From assembly GCF_020360975.1 (NCBI RefSeq), contig NW_025408671.1:1674001-1738000 (forward strand): a stretch of 64,000 nt of DNA, given 5' to 3'. Below the pieces are notes generated by a model. That model worked only from the letters and a program-made list of their open reading frames with translations, was not told the origin of the DNA and did not search any database. A program made the translations under genes and the position numbers. The DNA is from Hirsutella rhossiliensis (taxonomy: Eukaryota > Ascomycota > Sordariomycetes > Hypocreales > Ophiocordycipitaceae). This document shows, in pieces, positions 21,579 through 30,858 of the stretch (within the stretch, counting starts at the first letter, position 1; each line of letters starts with the position of its first letter).

Positions 21579-23022
21579 GCTGCCCAAGATACCATGCCTT
21601 GCGCAGACTGACCAAATAACTACATGCAGACGGACTTATTCATCTCAACATTTTATCAAGATTGCCGCAGCACCCCCATTTGTCCTGGCGTAGCGTACAG
21701 CGAAGCCGGTGGCGCGCCCAAGTATCATAAGCCCACCCCCTCTTCCCCCATCGGCCTTTCAGATCGTGACTGGCTGTGAGGCGCTCTATTCGCGAGGGGG
21801 CTAAAAGTAATCTTGAAGGGGACGGCTCAAGGTACTCCACAAGGTGGCATTGTTATCGGCCAGTCCCGAGCGGATTCACTCGGGGACGCGGCCGGGCCAT
21901 GCACGCTCTGGATGATATGCGCGCACTACAGCAACTCCTACCCGGGGCGAATGCCTGGAACAGCCTGGAACAGCCACATGTGACCAATGCTGAATGGTTG
22001 GCGCAATCCGGTTAATTCTCTTGGTGTCTACAGTGGCGTAGCCTGGCTGCCAGTATGTTGACTTCATGGCAGGCGATCTATTTCGGCTTTAAGACGGGTA
22101 GGCAAGATGTCGAAAATATCCCGTGCGGCTCCTCCGGGGCATTGCACCACGGGATCAAACAAAGGTACCTGTCGTGTCACGGAGGCGCTGTCCGTTGCGT
22201 GACTACATAAATGGCATCATGGGCTTCCAATGGCACCCGAGACAGGGCTGTGGACTGGCTTGAGATAAGCTTATTCAAGGAAACAGGTCAAAGAGGAGGA
22301 GGGGGGGTGGCGTCTAAGCCCTGAATCTACAATAGAACTCCGGGTGCAATGCCCCTTGAAGCACGCCTTATGGCACGGGAGTGGTCAAGTTGGCCGCATA
22401 ACGGGCTACGTAGTGCTGCATAAATAAAGTGATGTTTTGAGATTGTACAAGTCACTAACGACCCATCACATGCGTACGCACTTTAATCAACCCTGCAAGG
22501 CCTCTACCGCCCTGAGTATCATCAGAGCGTTCGCTTCCTGCCGCTGCGAATGCAACGAGACGCCTGGTTAGTTACAGTGTGACTTTCTTTGGCCTTTTGA
22601 CATGTAACTACGTAGCGTTAGTGTAACACCTCTGCTTGACCTGTCGAGAGCAATCATTGCAGCAGCGGCCGAATGTTTACCCCTGTCATTCCAGCATTTT
22701 GGGGCAATCTCGACTTCTTCACGCATTTTCTGCCCAGAGGTGCGTGGCAGAGACTGATTGGTTTATTGCATCGTACTTCGTATATGCCCTGAGCAAGGGG
22801 TGGTTACGCAGTGTCCTGCGCTCACACAAGCAAGCGAAAGTTGACGCCAGTTTGAAGACAATAGCCACGGAGTGGGCGAAGTAGCCGCTGGTACCCAAGA
22901 CAGCTGCAGTCCGGGAAGTACAGTATGTCTAAGACACGCAGTTTTGGTTCCAATGCCCGGTTGCCCAATGCAGAATCTGGGGACAGGATATGTCGCCCCA
23001 GCACCATTGAACGCACCACCGT
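21579..23022. promoter_or_regulatory. Divergent intergenic region between FMO and NRPS-2
   Basis: This 1.4-kb gap lies between divergently transcribed genes and should contain both promoters. I found no ORF with features and no coding sequence for the missing front half of the first NRPS-2 condensation domain. Confidence 0.45.
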
Positions 23023-26000
23023 ATGTACATGTCGTGGCGTTCTATCTGGCCCGTGAAATGGATCCATAGAGAGCTACGTAGCGACAAGCAAGCGACAGCT
23101 ACGGAGCAAGCAGCAGGCTCTGCTACAGAACAAACGACAAGCACTACCGCCACGGAAGAGCAACATACACTGCCACGAATGATGAAATCCTCACACGCAG
23201 TGAACGGGGGGCGTGATGACCGGGAGGCGGCGCCAGAAGGGCATGAGTACGAAGCATTTCCGGCTCTCCCACCGTCAGTACAGAAGCCGCAACCAGACAG
23301 CGTCATGGAGCATCGCCTTTCACAGCCTCAGGGACGTCATTCGGATATCACGACGTCGACATTCATCTATGCTGCATGGGCTTTGATTTCTGGACGTATG
23401 GCAAACTCGGAAAACGTCGTGTTTGGCGCTGGGATATCTGGCTCGAGGGTAGTCACGATTCCGATGCGTGTGAAGACGCCGAGCAGTCAAGCAATATCGG
23501 GGTATCTACAGGCAGTACAACGACAAGGTGCGGAGGTGGTCTCCTTGGAAGATACTGGGTTGGTGCAGCTTGACCATCAAGCCTGCATGTTTCAGACGGT
23601 GCTCGTGATTCAGCCGCTAAAGGATGCCTCTACCCCTGAGAGCGTGGGCGAGAGGCAAGAAAGCGGCCAACGACGGAGTCTAGGCAGTCACTCTCTTACG
23701 CTTGAGCTATGGCTTGGTACGACCGACATTGCGACAAAGGCTAGTTTTGATTCTAGGGTCATCACGCCGTGGATCATGCGGAAATTGCTAGAGCAACTGG
23801 AGTCTATAATGCAGCAGCTTACTACTATGAATCCTGAAGACAGACTAGCGGAAGTGAATATTGTCACGAGCGAAGACCTTGCAGAAATATGGACATGGAA
23901 CAGCGCCGTGCCGCTGACAGTTGAGCGATGCGTTCACGAGATATTTGAAGAGCGCGCGAACTTCCAGCCTCATGCGCCCGCCGTGTGTGCCTGGGACGGC
24001 CAGCTGACGTACGGCCAACTGGACACGCTTGCGACCAAGTTGGCGTGGAAGCTCGCCGAGCTGGGTGTCGGGCCACATGAAGAAACGATAGTGCCCTTGT
24101 GCTTCGACAAGTCGATGTGGACAACAGTTGCAGTGCTCGCAGTGCTCAAGGCCGGAGGAGCGTTTCTGTTGCTTGACCCATCCCTTCCTGAATACCGCCT
24201 TCAACTTATGGTTCAACGCGTCAAGGGAAAGTTGGTTCTATCCTCTGTCTCTGCCCAGTCTCTCAGCTCTCGGCTCGCCAAAGAGGTTGTTACTGTCGAA
24301 CCTGGGCTTTTCACCGGCCTCAAAAGCCTGAGCGAGGAGCCTAATGGACAACTACCCCGTCAAACCCCGTCGTCTCTCATGTATGTGAGCTTCACATCCG
24401 GCAGTACAGGAGCGCCGAAGTGTATAAAGATAACGCATAGCAACGTGGCCTCGGCTCTCCATCATCAAGTCGGCATCATGGGGCTCACCAAGGACTCGAG
24501 GGTTCTTGATTTTGCATCCTACAGCTTTACTACAGCGATCAGCAACGTCTCCGGAGCTCTTGCTGCAGGCGGTTGTCTATGTGTTCCGAATGACCAAGAC
24601 CGAAAAGATAGGCTACCGGAGGTTATAAGGTCTCTTCAAGCAAACTTCATCGACCTTACCCCTTCTATTACGCAGTTTTTGATACCCGAGGATGTTCCTA
24701 CGCTGCAAGTCCTCGTCCTTGGTGGTGAAGCTTTGCGAGTTAGGGACGTCAAGCCTTGGTGGGGAAAAGTTCGAACCATCCACCTGTACGGCCAAAGCGA
24801 GTGCACTTCGAATGGCACTATCAATCACGACGCATCCAGCCCCGAAAACGTTCTGTCTATTGGCAAGGGCGCTGGTCTAGTAACTTGGATTGTAGATCCA
24901 GAGAATCACAACAGCTTACTACCTCTGGGATGCGTCGGCGAGCTTCTCTTCGAGGGACCCCTTATTGGTGATGGCTACCTGGGCGATCCGGAGAGAACAC
25001 AGGCGGCATTCATTGAGGACCCTATCTGGCTGCTTCAGGGGTGCCCGGGTCGATCCGGCCGGCACGGGCGACTTTACAAAACAGGTGACCTAGTACAGTA
25101 CAACGAAGATGGCAACCTCATCTTCATGGGACGCAAGGATACGCAAGTCAAGATACGCGGCCAGAGAGTTGAGCTGGGAGAAGTCGAGCACTGGGTCCAG
25201 AATTGCATGTTGGATGCTGTCCAGGTTGTGGCTGAAGTGATAAAGCCGCAAGGGGAGAATGCAAACCGCGCGCTGGTTGCATTTCTACAGTTGAAAAACA
25301 AAGCCCAACCCGAAGCCGTTACTGCAGCTCTCAAAGTTGACGACCTGGAGTCGGAGGAAATCGCGGCCGAGCTGGTCCCTATCCCTGCGGACGTCGAAGA
25401 GAAGCTAGCCGGTCATCTGCCAAGCTACATGGTACCATCAGCGTTCTTCTCCTTGGGAGAGCTACCGATGACGGCTACGGGTAAGGTGGATCGGAAACGG
25501 CTCCGCGAGATTGGCGGCTCGTTCTCAGTCGAGAAGCTGGCTGAGATGCGGACGGCCGGGCAAGGGCCGAAGCGGCAGCCGACTTCCGTAGCTGAACGGT
25601 GCCTGCAGAGGATCTGGGCCAAAGTACTAAGCATCGGGTCAGCCAGAATTGGGCTAGACGATAGCTTCTTCCATCTTGGGGGCGATTCTATCGCCGCAAT
25701 GAAAGCTGTGGCTGAGGCTCGCAAAGTCGGCATCGGGCTCACGGTTGCAGACATCTTCCGTCATCCAATACTAAAGAATCTCACCAAGCAAAGCACTCTT
25801 GTTGCAGAGGGTTCCGAAGAGGAAGTCGCACCCTTTGCCCTTTTGGGTGACAAGGTTGAAGCTGCCTCTTTTCTTCGAGACGTCTCGAACCTCTTCCATC
25901 TGGACCCGGCCAAGATACTCGACGCATACCCTTGCACACCCCTTCAGGAGGGCCTTGTGTCTCTAGGGTCGAAGCATTCAGGAAACTATGTCATGCAGGA

Positions 26001-29000
26001 TATCCTTGAACTGTCTCCCAATGTTGCGGTCAAAGACCTGTGCACGGCATGGGAGCAAGTGGCTCGTGCCATGCCCATCTTGCGCACCAGGATTGTCCAG
26101 CACAACGATCTCGGTCTCGTGCAGGTAGTGTTGGACGAAGAGATTCGTTGTATCGACGCAACTGGCTTAGACAGTTATCTCGAAGCCGACAGGAAGCATT
26201 CAATGGACCTGGGCGAGTCACTCACGCGCTATTCTCTTGTCAAAGACGATGTGGGAAGTCCCAAGTGGTTCGTGTGGACGATGCACCACGCAATCTACGA
26301 TGGCTGGTCTGTACGTCTGATCCTGGCCGCGGTACACCGGGCGTTCCAAGGCCTGTCTATTAACCGAGGTCCTCAAGTCCAAGCATTTATCAAATACATC
26401 AAAGGACAAGACGATGAGGAGATACTCAACTTCTGGGTCGAGGCCCTGGCCGACTATGAGGGCGTGCCGTTTCCAACCCTCCCGCCGTCTGTGGATCAGC
26501 CAGCGGCAGACCAAGAAGCAGAGTACCAGTTCCCACAGCCCCGTCAATGCCGCAAGGACATCACAGCCTCGACCCTTATCCGTGGTGCATGGGCCTTGAT
26601 CGTTAGCCGGATGTCCAATACCGAGGATGTCGTGTTTGGCGCCACTGTATCCGGAAGAAACGCCCCAGTTGCCGGGATCGACGCCATGGTGGCACCGACA
26701 TTCGCAACGATTCCACTGCGCGTCAAAGTCGCTGGTGACCAGAGCGTCTCGGGGTTTCTCAGGACGGTACAGCAGCAGGCAGTCGACACGATCCCCTTTG
26801 AACAAGCAGGACTGCATCGGATTGCCAAGATGTCTCCCAGCTGTCAGAAGGCGTGTATGTTCCAGTCACTGCTTGTCATCCAGCCGCAAGACACCATAGG
26901 CGCCGAAGAGGTGCTTGGGTCTTGGCAAGCCACCAAGCAACGATGGTTCAATACATATGCTCTGATGCTTGAGATACGGCCGGCCGCGGACAAGTTCACA
27001 GTCCATGCTAGTTTCGACTCAAGGGTTCTCGAGCCGTGGCTGGTGCACAAGATGCTGACGCGGCTCGATTTCGTGATGCAGCAACTCGACTCTGCACACA
27101 GTGAGAGGCCGTTGTCAGAAATCGCCGTGATGACACCCCATGACCTAGAACAGATATGGGAGTGGAACTGCACTGTCCCTACCGCAATTGAGACGTGCGC
27201 TCATCAGATGATTCAGGAACAGGTACTGACCCAACCAGCCGCGCCGGCCATCTGTTCCTGGGACGGCGAGCTGTCATATCAGGAACTGGACCGACTTTCC
27301 TCACGCTTAGTGGACCGACTTGTCGAGCTTGGCGTTCGCCCTGACGTACTCGTTCCATTGTGCTTCGAGAAGTCGATGTGGACACCCGTTGCCATGCTTG
27401 GCGTTCTCAAGGCAGGTGGAGGGTTCGTCTTACTTGATCCCTCCCTTCCACAGCAGCGTCTGCAGACCATTGTCGGGCAGCTCAACGCGAGCTTCATCAT
27501 GTCTTCCCCCGCCAACTTTTCTCTGAGCTCGCGACTGTCAGAAACAGTCATCCAGCTCGATCCAGGGTCAATCAGTCTCTTTGATTCCGCTCCACATCCC
27601 ACTCCCTTGGTCCGGCCCTCACCGAAAGATGCAATGTTTGTGGTTTTCACATCCGGAAGCACAGGCACGCCGAAAGGGGTGGTGCTATCACACGTCAACT
27701 TCTGCTCTGGTCTCAAGCATCAGCTACACCTCCTTGGCTTCACCAAAGACTCTAGGGTGTTCGATTTTGCTTCGTACGCCTTTGATGTTGCGATCCATAA
27801 TGTCGTTGCCACCCTCGTCGCAGGAGGATGTGTATGCATTCCAGCCGAGGATGAGCGCCGGGACAACATCAGCCAGGCCATGGTCAGAATGGGAACCACG
27901 ATTGCCGATCTCACACCCTCGGTGGCGCGCCTCATAGATCCTACCTCTGTTCCGCAGCTAGAAACTCTTATCCTAGCTGGAGAGGCGGTTTCTGTTGACG
28001 ACGTGACACGATGGTGGGGAAAAGCTCGTGTTGTCAATGCGTACGGACCTGCCGAATGCAATATCAGCGCGATCAATTCGGGGCAGTCAAGCCCTGAAGA
28101 TGTCACCCACATAGGAAAAGGAGCCGGGTTGGTGACTTGGATTGTTGATCCTGAGAATCACAATCTCCTACTCTCGCCGGGCCATGTCGGCGAACTTCTC
28201 CTCGAGGGCCCTCTCGTTGGTCGCGGCTACCTCAACGATCCGGAAACGACGACAAAGTCATTCATTGAAAACCCAACATGGCTGGCGGAAAGCCTTTTCC
28301 CTTCCAGCCAGCCATGCCGACAAGGCCGACTCTACAAGACAGGTGACCTGGTCCGATACAACGAGGATGGAAGTCTGATGTTCATTGGGAGGAAGGACGC
28401 GCAAGTCAAGATCCGTGGCCAGAGAGTCGAGCTGGGGGAAGTGGAGCACTGGGTCCAGAAGTACACGGACGCAACCCAGGTTGTAGCCGAAGTCATCTTG
28501 CTACAGGGAGCGGGTTCGGGTCCGACGCTTGTAGCGTTTCTCCAGATCGAAGACGGACCAGAAGCTCCTGCAGTCAGCATACTCCCCATCTCTACGGACG
28601 TGGAGGATAAGCTGGCTGGGCATCTCCCGAGCTACATGATGCCGGCCGCGTTCCTTTCCATGCGGCAGATGCCCATGACACCTACTGGAAAGACCGACCG
28701 AAGACAACTTCGCGAGATTGGCTCGTCCTTCTCTATCCAGAAGCTAGCCGAGGTGAAGAAGGCTCAGCAAAACGGGAGCTCGAAGCGCGAACCTACATCG
28801 GATGCAGAGTGGCGAATGCAGGCGATATGGGCCAAGGTGCTTGGCATCGAGCCGGGTACCATTGGAGCAGATGATAGCTTCATCCGTCTAGGAGGCAACT
28901 CAATATCTGCAATGGCGGTCGTAGGCGAGGCTCGGAGGCTGGGTCTTCAGGTCGCGGTCGCGGATATCTTTTGCCGTCCAAAGCTTCATCAACTCGCTAG

Positions 29001-30405
29001 TCATGCGACTCTTTCGACCGGCGCCGCTTCCAGCACCATTCCAAGCTATCAGCAGCGTGAAGATACGGAGCAGTCATTTGCTCAGGAATTTCTGTGGAAC
29101 TTGGATCAACTACATCCCGGCCTCACAGGACACTTGATGCCATGGGCAGTGCGACTGCGAGGATCGCTGCAGCTGGACGCCCTAAACACGGCACTGCTCG
29201 CGCTGGAGAGTCGTCATGAGACACTCCGGACGACGTTTGGATCACGAGAGGGAGTCAACATGCAATTCATTCGTCCTGTCCATCGCAAGGAGCTGATTTC
29301 AGTTGAGATTTCCTCGGATGACGGGAAGGGCCTCGAGCATGCGTTGCAACGGGATCGGACTAGCCCATTCAACCTGGAAACCGAGCCGGGGTGGAGGGTA
29401 ACCGTGTATCGACTCGACCAGGAGGAGCATGTCTTGTCTATCGTTATGCACCATATTGTTTCTGACGGCTGGTCCCTTGACGTTCTTCGCCGAGAGTTGG
29501 CCACATTTTACACGGCCGTCCTCCGCGGCCAAGACCCTCTCATGCGCGTCAACAATCTGCCTATCCAATACCGCGACTACTCTTTCTGGCAGAAGCAGCA
29601 GAGCCAGGCAAAGGCACGGCAGCGGCAGCTTGACTATTGGGTCAAACAGCTTGAAACAAGTCGACCAGCAGAATTTCCTTGCGACGAGCCTCGGCCGGAA
29701 ACTCTTTCCGGACAGACTGATTCCCAAGAAATCTGGATTAAAGGCGAGCTATATGATCGTCTGCAGAGGTTTCGCAGAGAGCAAGAAGTAACGCTGTTTG
29801 TCGTACTACTCGCTGCATTCAGAGCAACTCATCATCGCCTCACCGGCGCCGCTGATGCAACAATTGGGACTGCCAGCGCCAACCGCGACCGATGGGAGAC
29901 GCGAGATATAATTGGGTCCTTTGTCAACGTGCAGTGCGTTCGAATTAAGGTTGAAAGGGGGTCCTTCGATGAGTTAGTCCGCCAGGTTCAGGCAACAACT
30001 ATCGCTTCCTTTGCCAATCAGGATATCCCGTTCCAGCAGATTGTCTCTAAACTAGAACCAGACAAAAACAAGTCTCGCCACCCACTAGTTCAGACCATTT
30101 TTGCTGTTCACTCTCGCTCAGGCCCAGGCAAGTTTATGCTAGAAGGAGTCGAAACGGAGCAAATCCCCATGCCCATAACCTCGAGGTTCGATCTCGAGTT
30201 TCATATTTACGAGGAGCAGCACGCATTGCGAGGCAGTCTCATCTTTTCAAGCGATCTCTACCGTCCCAAAACAATCCGCAACGTGCTGTCCGTCTTTCAC
30301 GAGGTGCTGGAACGAGGTCTCGCGGACCCCGCGGCTGCAGTTGCATCGCTACCGCTTGCCGAGGGTGACGGCTATGAAGTATCGTCGTTCAATGGGGTTG
30401 GCTAA
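23023..30405 (+). CDS. Nonribosomal peptide synthetase, partial C - A1-T1-C1-A2-T2-C2 (NRPS-2)
   Basis: A 2460-aa single-exon bimodular NRPS. The N-terminus is only a degenerate C-terminal half of a condensation domain (to about residue 290). A1 (about 310-850) has FTSGSTGAPK and A10 TATGKVDRK; T1 has FHLGGDS near 885; C1 has MHHAIYDGWS near 1087. A2 (about 1395-1890) has FTSGSTGTPKG; T2 has IRLGGNS near 1955; C2 (about 2015-2450) is a complete LCL-like domain with MHHIVSDGWS near 2141, followed only by a short tail. My alignment to GrsA gives A1 positions T-T-S-D-V-G-L-S-N-K and A2 D-V-H-D-I-A-A-I-S-K. A1 lacks Asp235, suggesting a substrate without a normal alpha-amine. C2 may pass the dipeptidyl chain to the carrier of NRPS-1. 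The start is uncertain; 23179 is an alternative ATG. Confidence 0.93.
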   Translation: MYMSWRSIWPVKWIHRELRSDKQATATEQAAGSATEQTTSTTATEEQHTLPRMMKSSHAVNGGRDDREAAPEGHEYEAFPALPPSVQKPQPDSVMEHRLSQPQGRHSDITTSTFIYAAWALISGRMANSENVVFGAGISGSRVVTIPMRVKTPSSQAISGYLQAVQRQGAEVVSLEDTGLVQLDHQACMFQTVLVIQPLKDASTPESVGERQESGQRRSLGSHSLTLELWLGTTDIATKASFDSRVITPWIMRKLLEQLESIMQQLTTMNPEDRLAEVNIVTSEDLAEIWTWNSAVPLTVERCVHEIFEERANFQPHAPAVCAWDGQLTYGQLDTLATKLAWKLAELGVGPHEETIVPLCFDKSMWTTVAVLAVLKAGGAFLLLDPSLPEYRLQLMVQRVKGKLVLSSVSAQSLSSRLAKEVVTVEPGLFTGLKSLSEEPNGQLPRQTPSSLMYVSFTSGSTGAPKCIKITHSNVASALHHQVGIMGLTKDSRVLDFASYSFTTAISNVSGALAAGGCLCVPNDQDRKDRLPEVIRSLQANFIDLTPSITQFLIPEDVPTLQVLVLGGEALRVRDVKPWWGKVRTIHLYGQSECTSNGTINHDASSPENVLSIGKGAGLVTWIVDPENHNSLLPLGCVGELLFEGPLIGDGYLGDPERTQAAFIEDPIWLLQGCPGRSGRHGRLYKTGDLVQYNEDGNLIFMGRKDTQVKIRGQRVELGEVEHWVQNCMLDAVQVVAEVIKPQGENANRALVAFLQLKNKAQPEAVTAALKVDDLESEEIAAELVPIPADVEEKLAGHLPSYMVPSAFFSLGELPMTATGKVDRKRLREIGGSFSVEKLAEMRTAGQGPKRQPTSVAERCLQRIWAKVLSIGSARIGLDDSFFHLGGDSIAAMKAVAEARKVGIGLTVADIFRHPILKNLTKQSTLVAEGSEEEVAPFALLGDKVEAASFLRDVSNLFHLDPAKILDAYPCTPLQEGLVSLGSKHSGNYVMQDILELSPNVAVKDLCTAWEQVARAMPILRTRIVQHNDLGLVQVVLDEEIRCIDATGLDSYLEADRKHSMDLGESLTRYSLVKDDVGSPKWFVWTMHHAIYDGWSVRLILAAVHRAFQGLSINRGPQVQAFIKYIKGQDDEEILNFWVEALADYEGVPFPTLPPSVDQPAADQEAEYQFPQPRQCRKDITASTLIRGAWALIVSRMSNTEDVVFGATVSGRNAPVAGIDAMVAPTFATIPLRVKVAGDQSVSGFLRTVQQQAVDTIPFEQAGLHRIAKMSPSCQKACMFQSLLVIQPQDTIGAEEVLGSWQATKQRWFNTYALMLEIRPAADKFTVHASFDSRVLEPWLVHKMLTRLDFVMQQLDSAHSERPLSEIAVMTPHDLEQIWEWNCTVPTAIETCAHQMIQEQVLTQPAAPAICSWDGELSYQELDRLSSRLVDRLVELGVRPDVLVPLCFEKSMWTPVAMLGVLKAGGGFVLLDPSLPQQRLQTIVGQLNASFIMSSPANFSLSSRLSETVIQLDPGSISLFDSAPHPTPLVRPSPKDAMFVVFTSGSTGTPKGVVLSHVNFCSGLKHQLHLLGFTKDSRVFDFASYAFDVAIHNVVATLVAGGCVCIPAEDERRDNISQAMVRMGTTIADLTPSVARLIDPTSVPQLETLILAGEAVSVDDVTRWWGKARVVNAYGPAECNISAINSGQSSPEDVTHIGKGAGLVTWIVDPENHNLLLSPGHVGELLLEGPLVGRGYLNDPETTTKSFIENPTWLAESLFPSSQPCRQGRLYKTGDLVRYNEDGSLMFIGRKDAQVKIRGQRVELGEVEHWVQKYTDATQVVAEVILLQGAGSGPTLVAFLQIEDGPEAPAVSILPISTDVEDKLAGHLPSYMMPAAFLSMRQMPMTPTGKTDRRQLREIGSSFSIQKLAEVKKAQQNGSSKREPTSDAEWRMQAIWAKVLGIEPGTIGADDSFIRLGGNSISAMAVVGEARRLGLQVAVADIFCRPKLHQLASHATLSTGAASSTIPSYQQREDTEQSFAQEFLWNLDQLHPGLTGHLMPWAVRLRGSLQLDALNTALLALESRHETLRTTFGSREGVNMQFIRPVHRKELISVEISSDDGKGLEHALQRDRTSPFNLETEPGWRVTVYRLDQEEHVLSIVMHHIVSDGWSLDVLRRELATFYTAVLRGQDPLMRVNNLPIQYRDYSFWQKQQSQAKARQRQLDYWVKQLETSRPAEFPCDEPRPETLSGQTDSQEIWIKGELYDRLQRFRREQEVTLFVVLLAAFRATHHRLTGAADATIGTASANRDRWETRDIIGSFVNVQCVRIKVERGSFDELVRQVQATTIASFANQDIPFQQIVSKLEPDKNKSRHPLVQTIFAVHSRSGPGKFMLEGVETEQIPMPITSRFDLEFHIYEEQHALRGSLIFSSDLYRPKTIRNVLSVFHEVLERGLADPAAAVASLPLAEGDGYEVSSFNGVG

Positions 30406-30858
30406 TGCTGTTGTTTGCGTGAGGGAAACAAGGCGACATTGGTGGTCAGTCCAGCAAGATGAGTGCTGCCAGTGCTCAGTCAATAGGTGTGTAGCCCTGA
30501 GCGGTTGCTTGGTCAAGGGACGGGAATCTTGAAGGAGACACGATCATGGCCAAGACGTTGTTTTATGTTCGTTGTACTGCATCGTGGCCGAGGTCGGGCT
30601 CGGATCGACGCCAATCGCTACGGCCGCTACGTGAGCATTGCTGCAGAAAGCATAAATCCATTTCACCATCTACAGAGACGTTGGTCCATTCAAAGACTTT
30701 TGAGAATGGTTATTTCGTAGATGCATGGCGATTCATGACACCAAAGCAAGAAAGCTCTTGTCCATGTGTATGAGATGATCAACTACTTGCCTGGCTCATC
30801 CGAGCAACATGGAAAAGGCAAGTGCTGCGTCAACGCCCAGCAGCAGTATATTCTTTCC
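30406..30858. terminator. Convergent 3' intergenic region
   Basis: About 450 bp lie between the 3' ends of NRPS-2 (+) and P450-3 (-). No supported gene was found, and it should hold both transcript ends. Confidence 0.4.
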
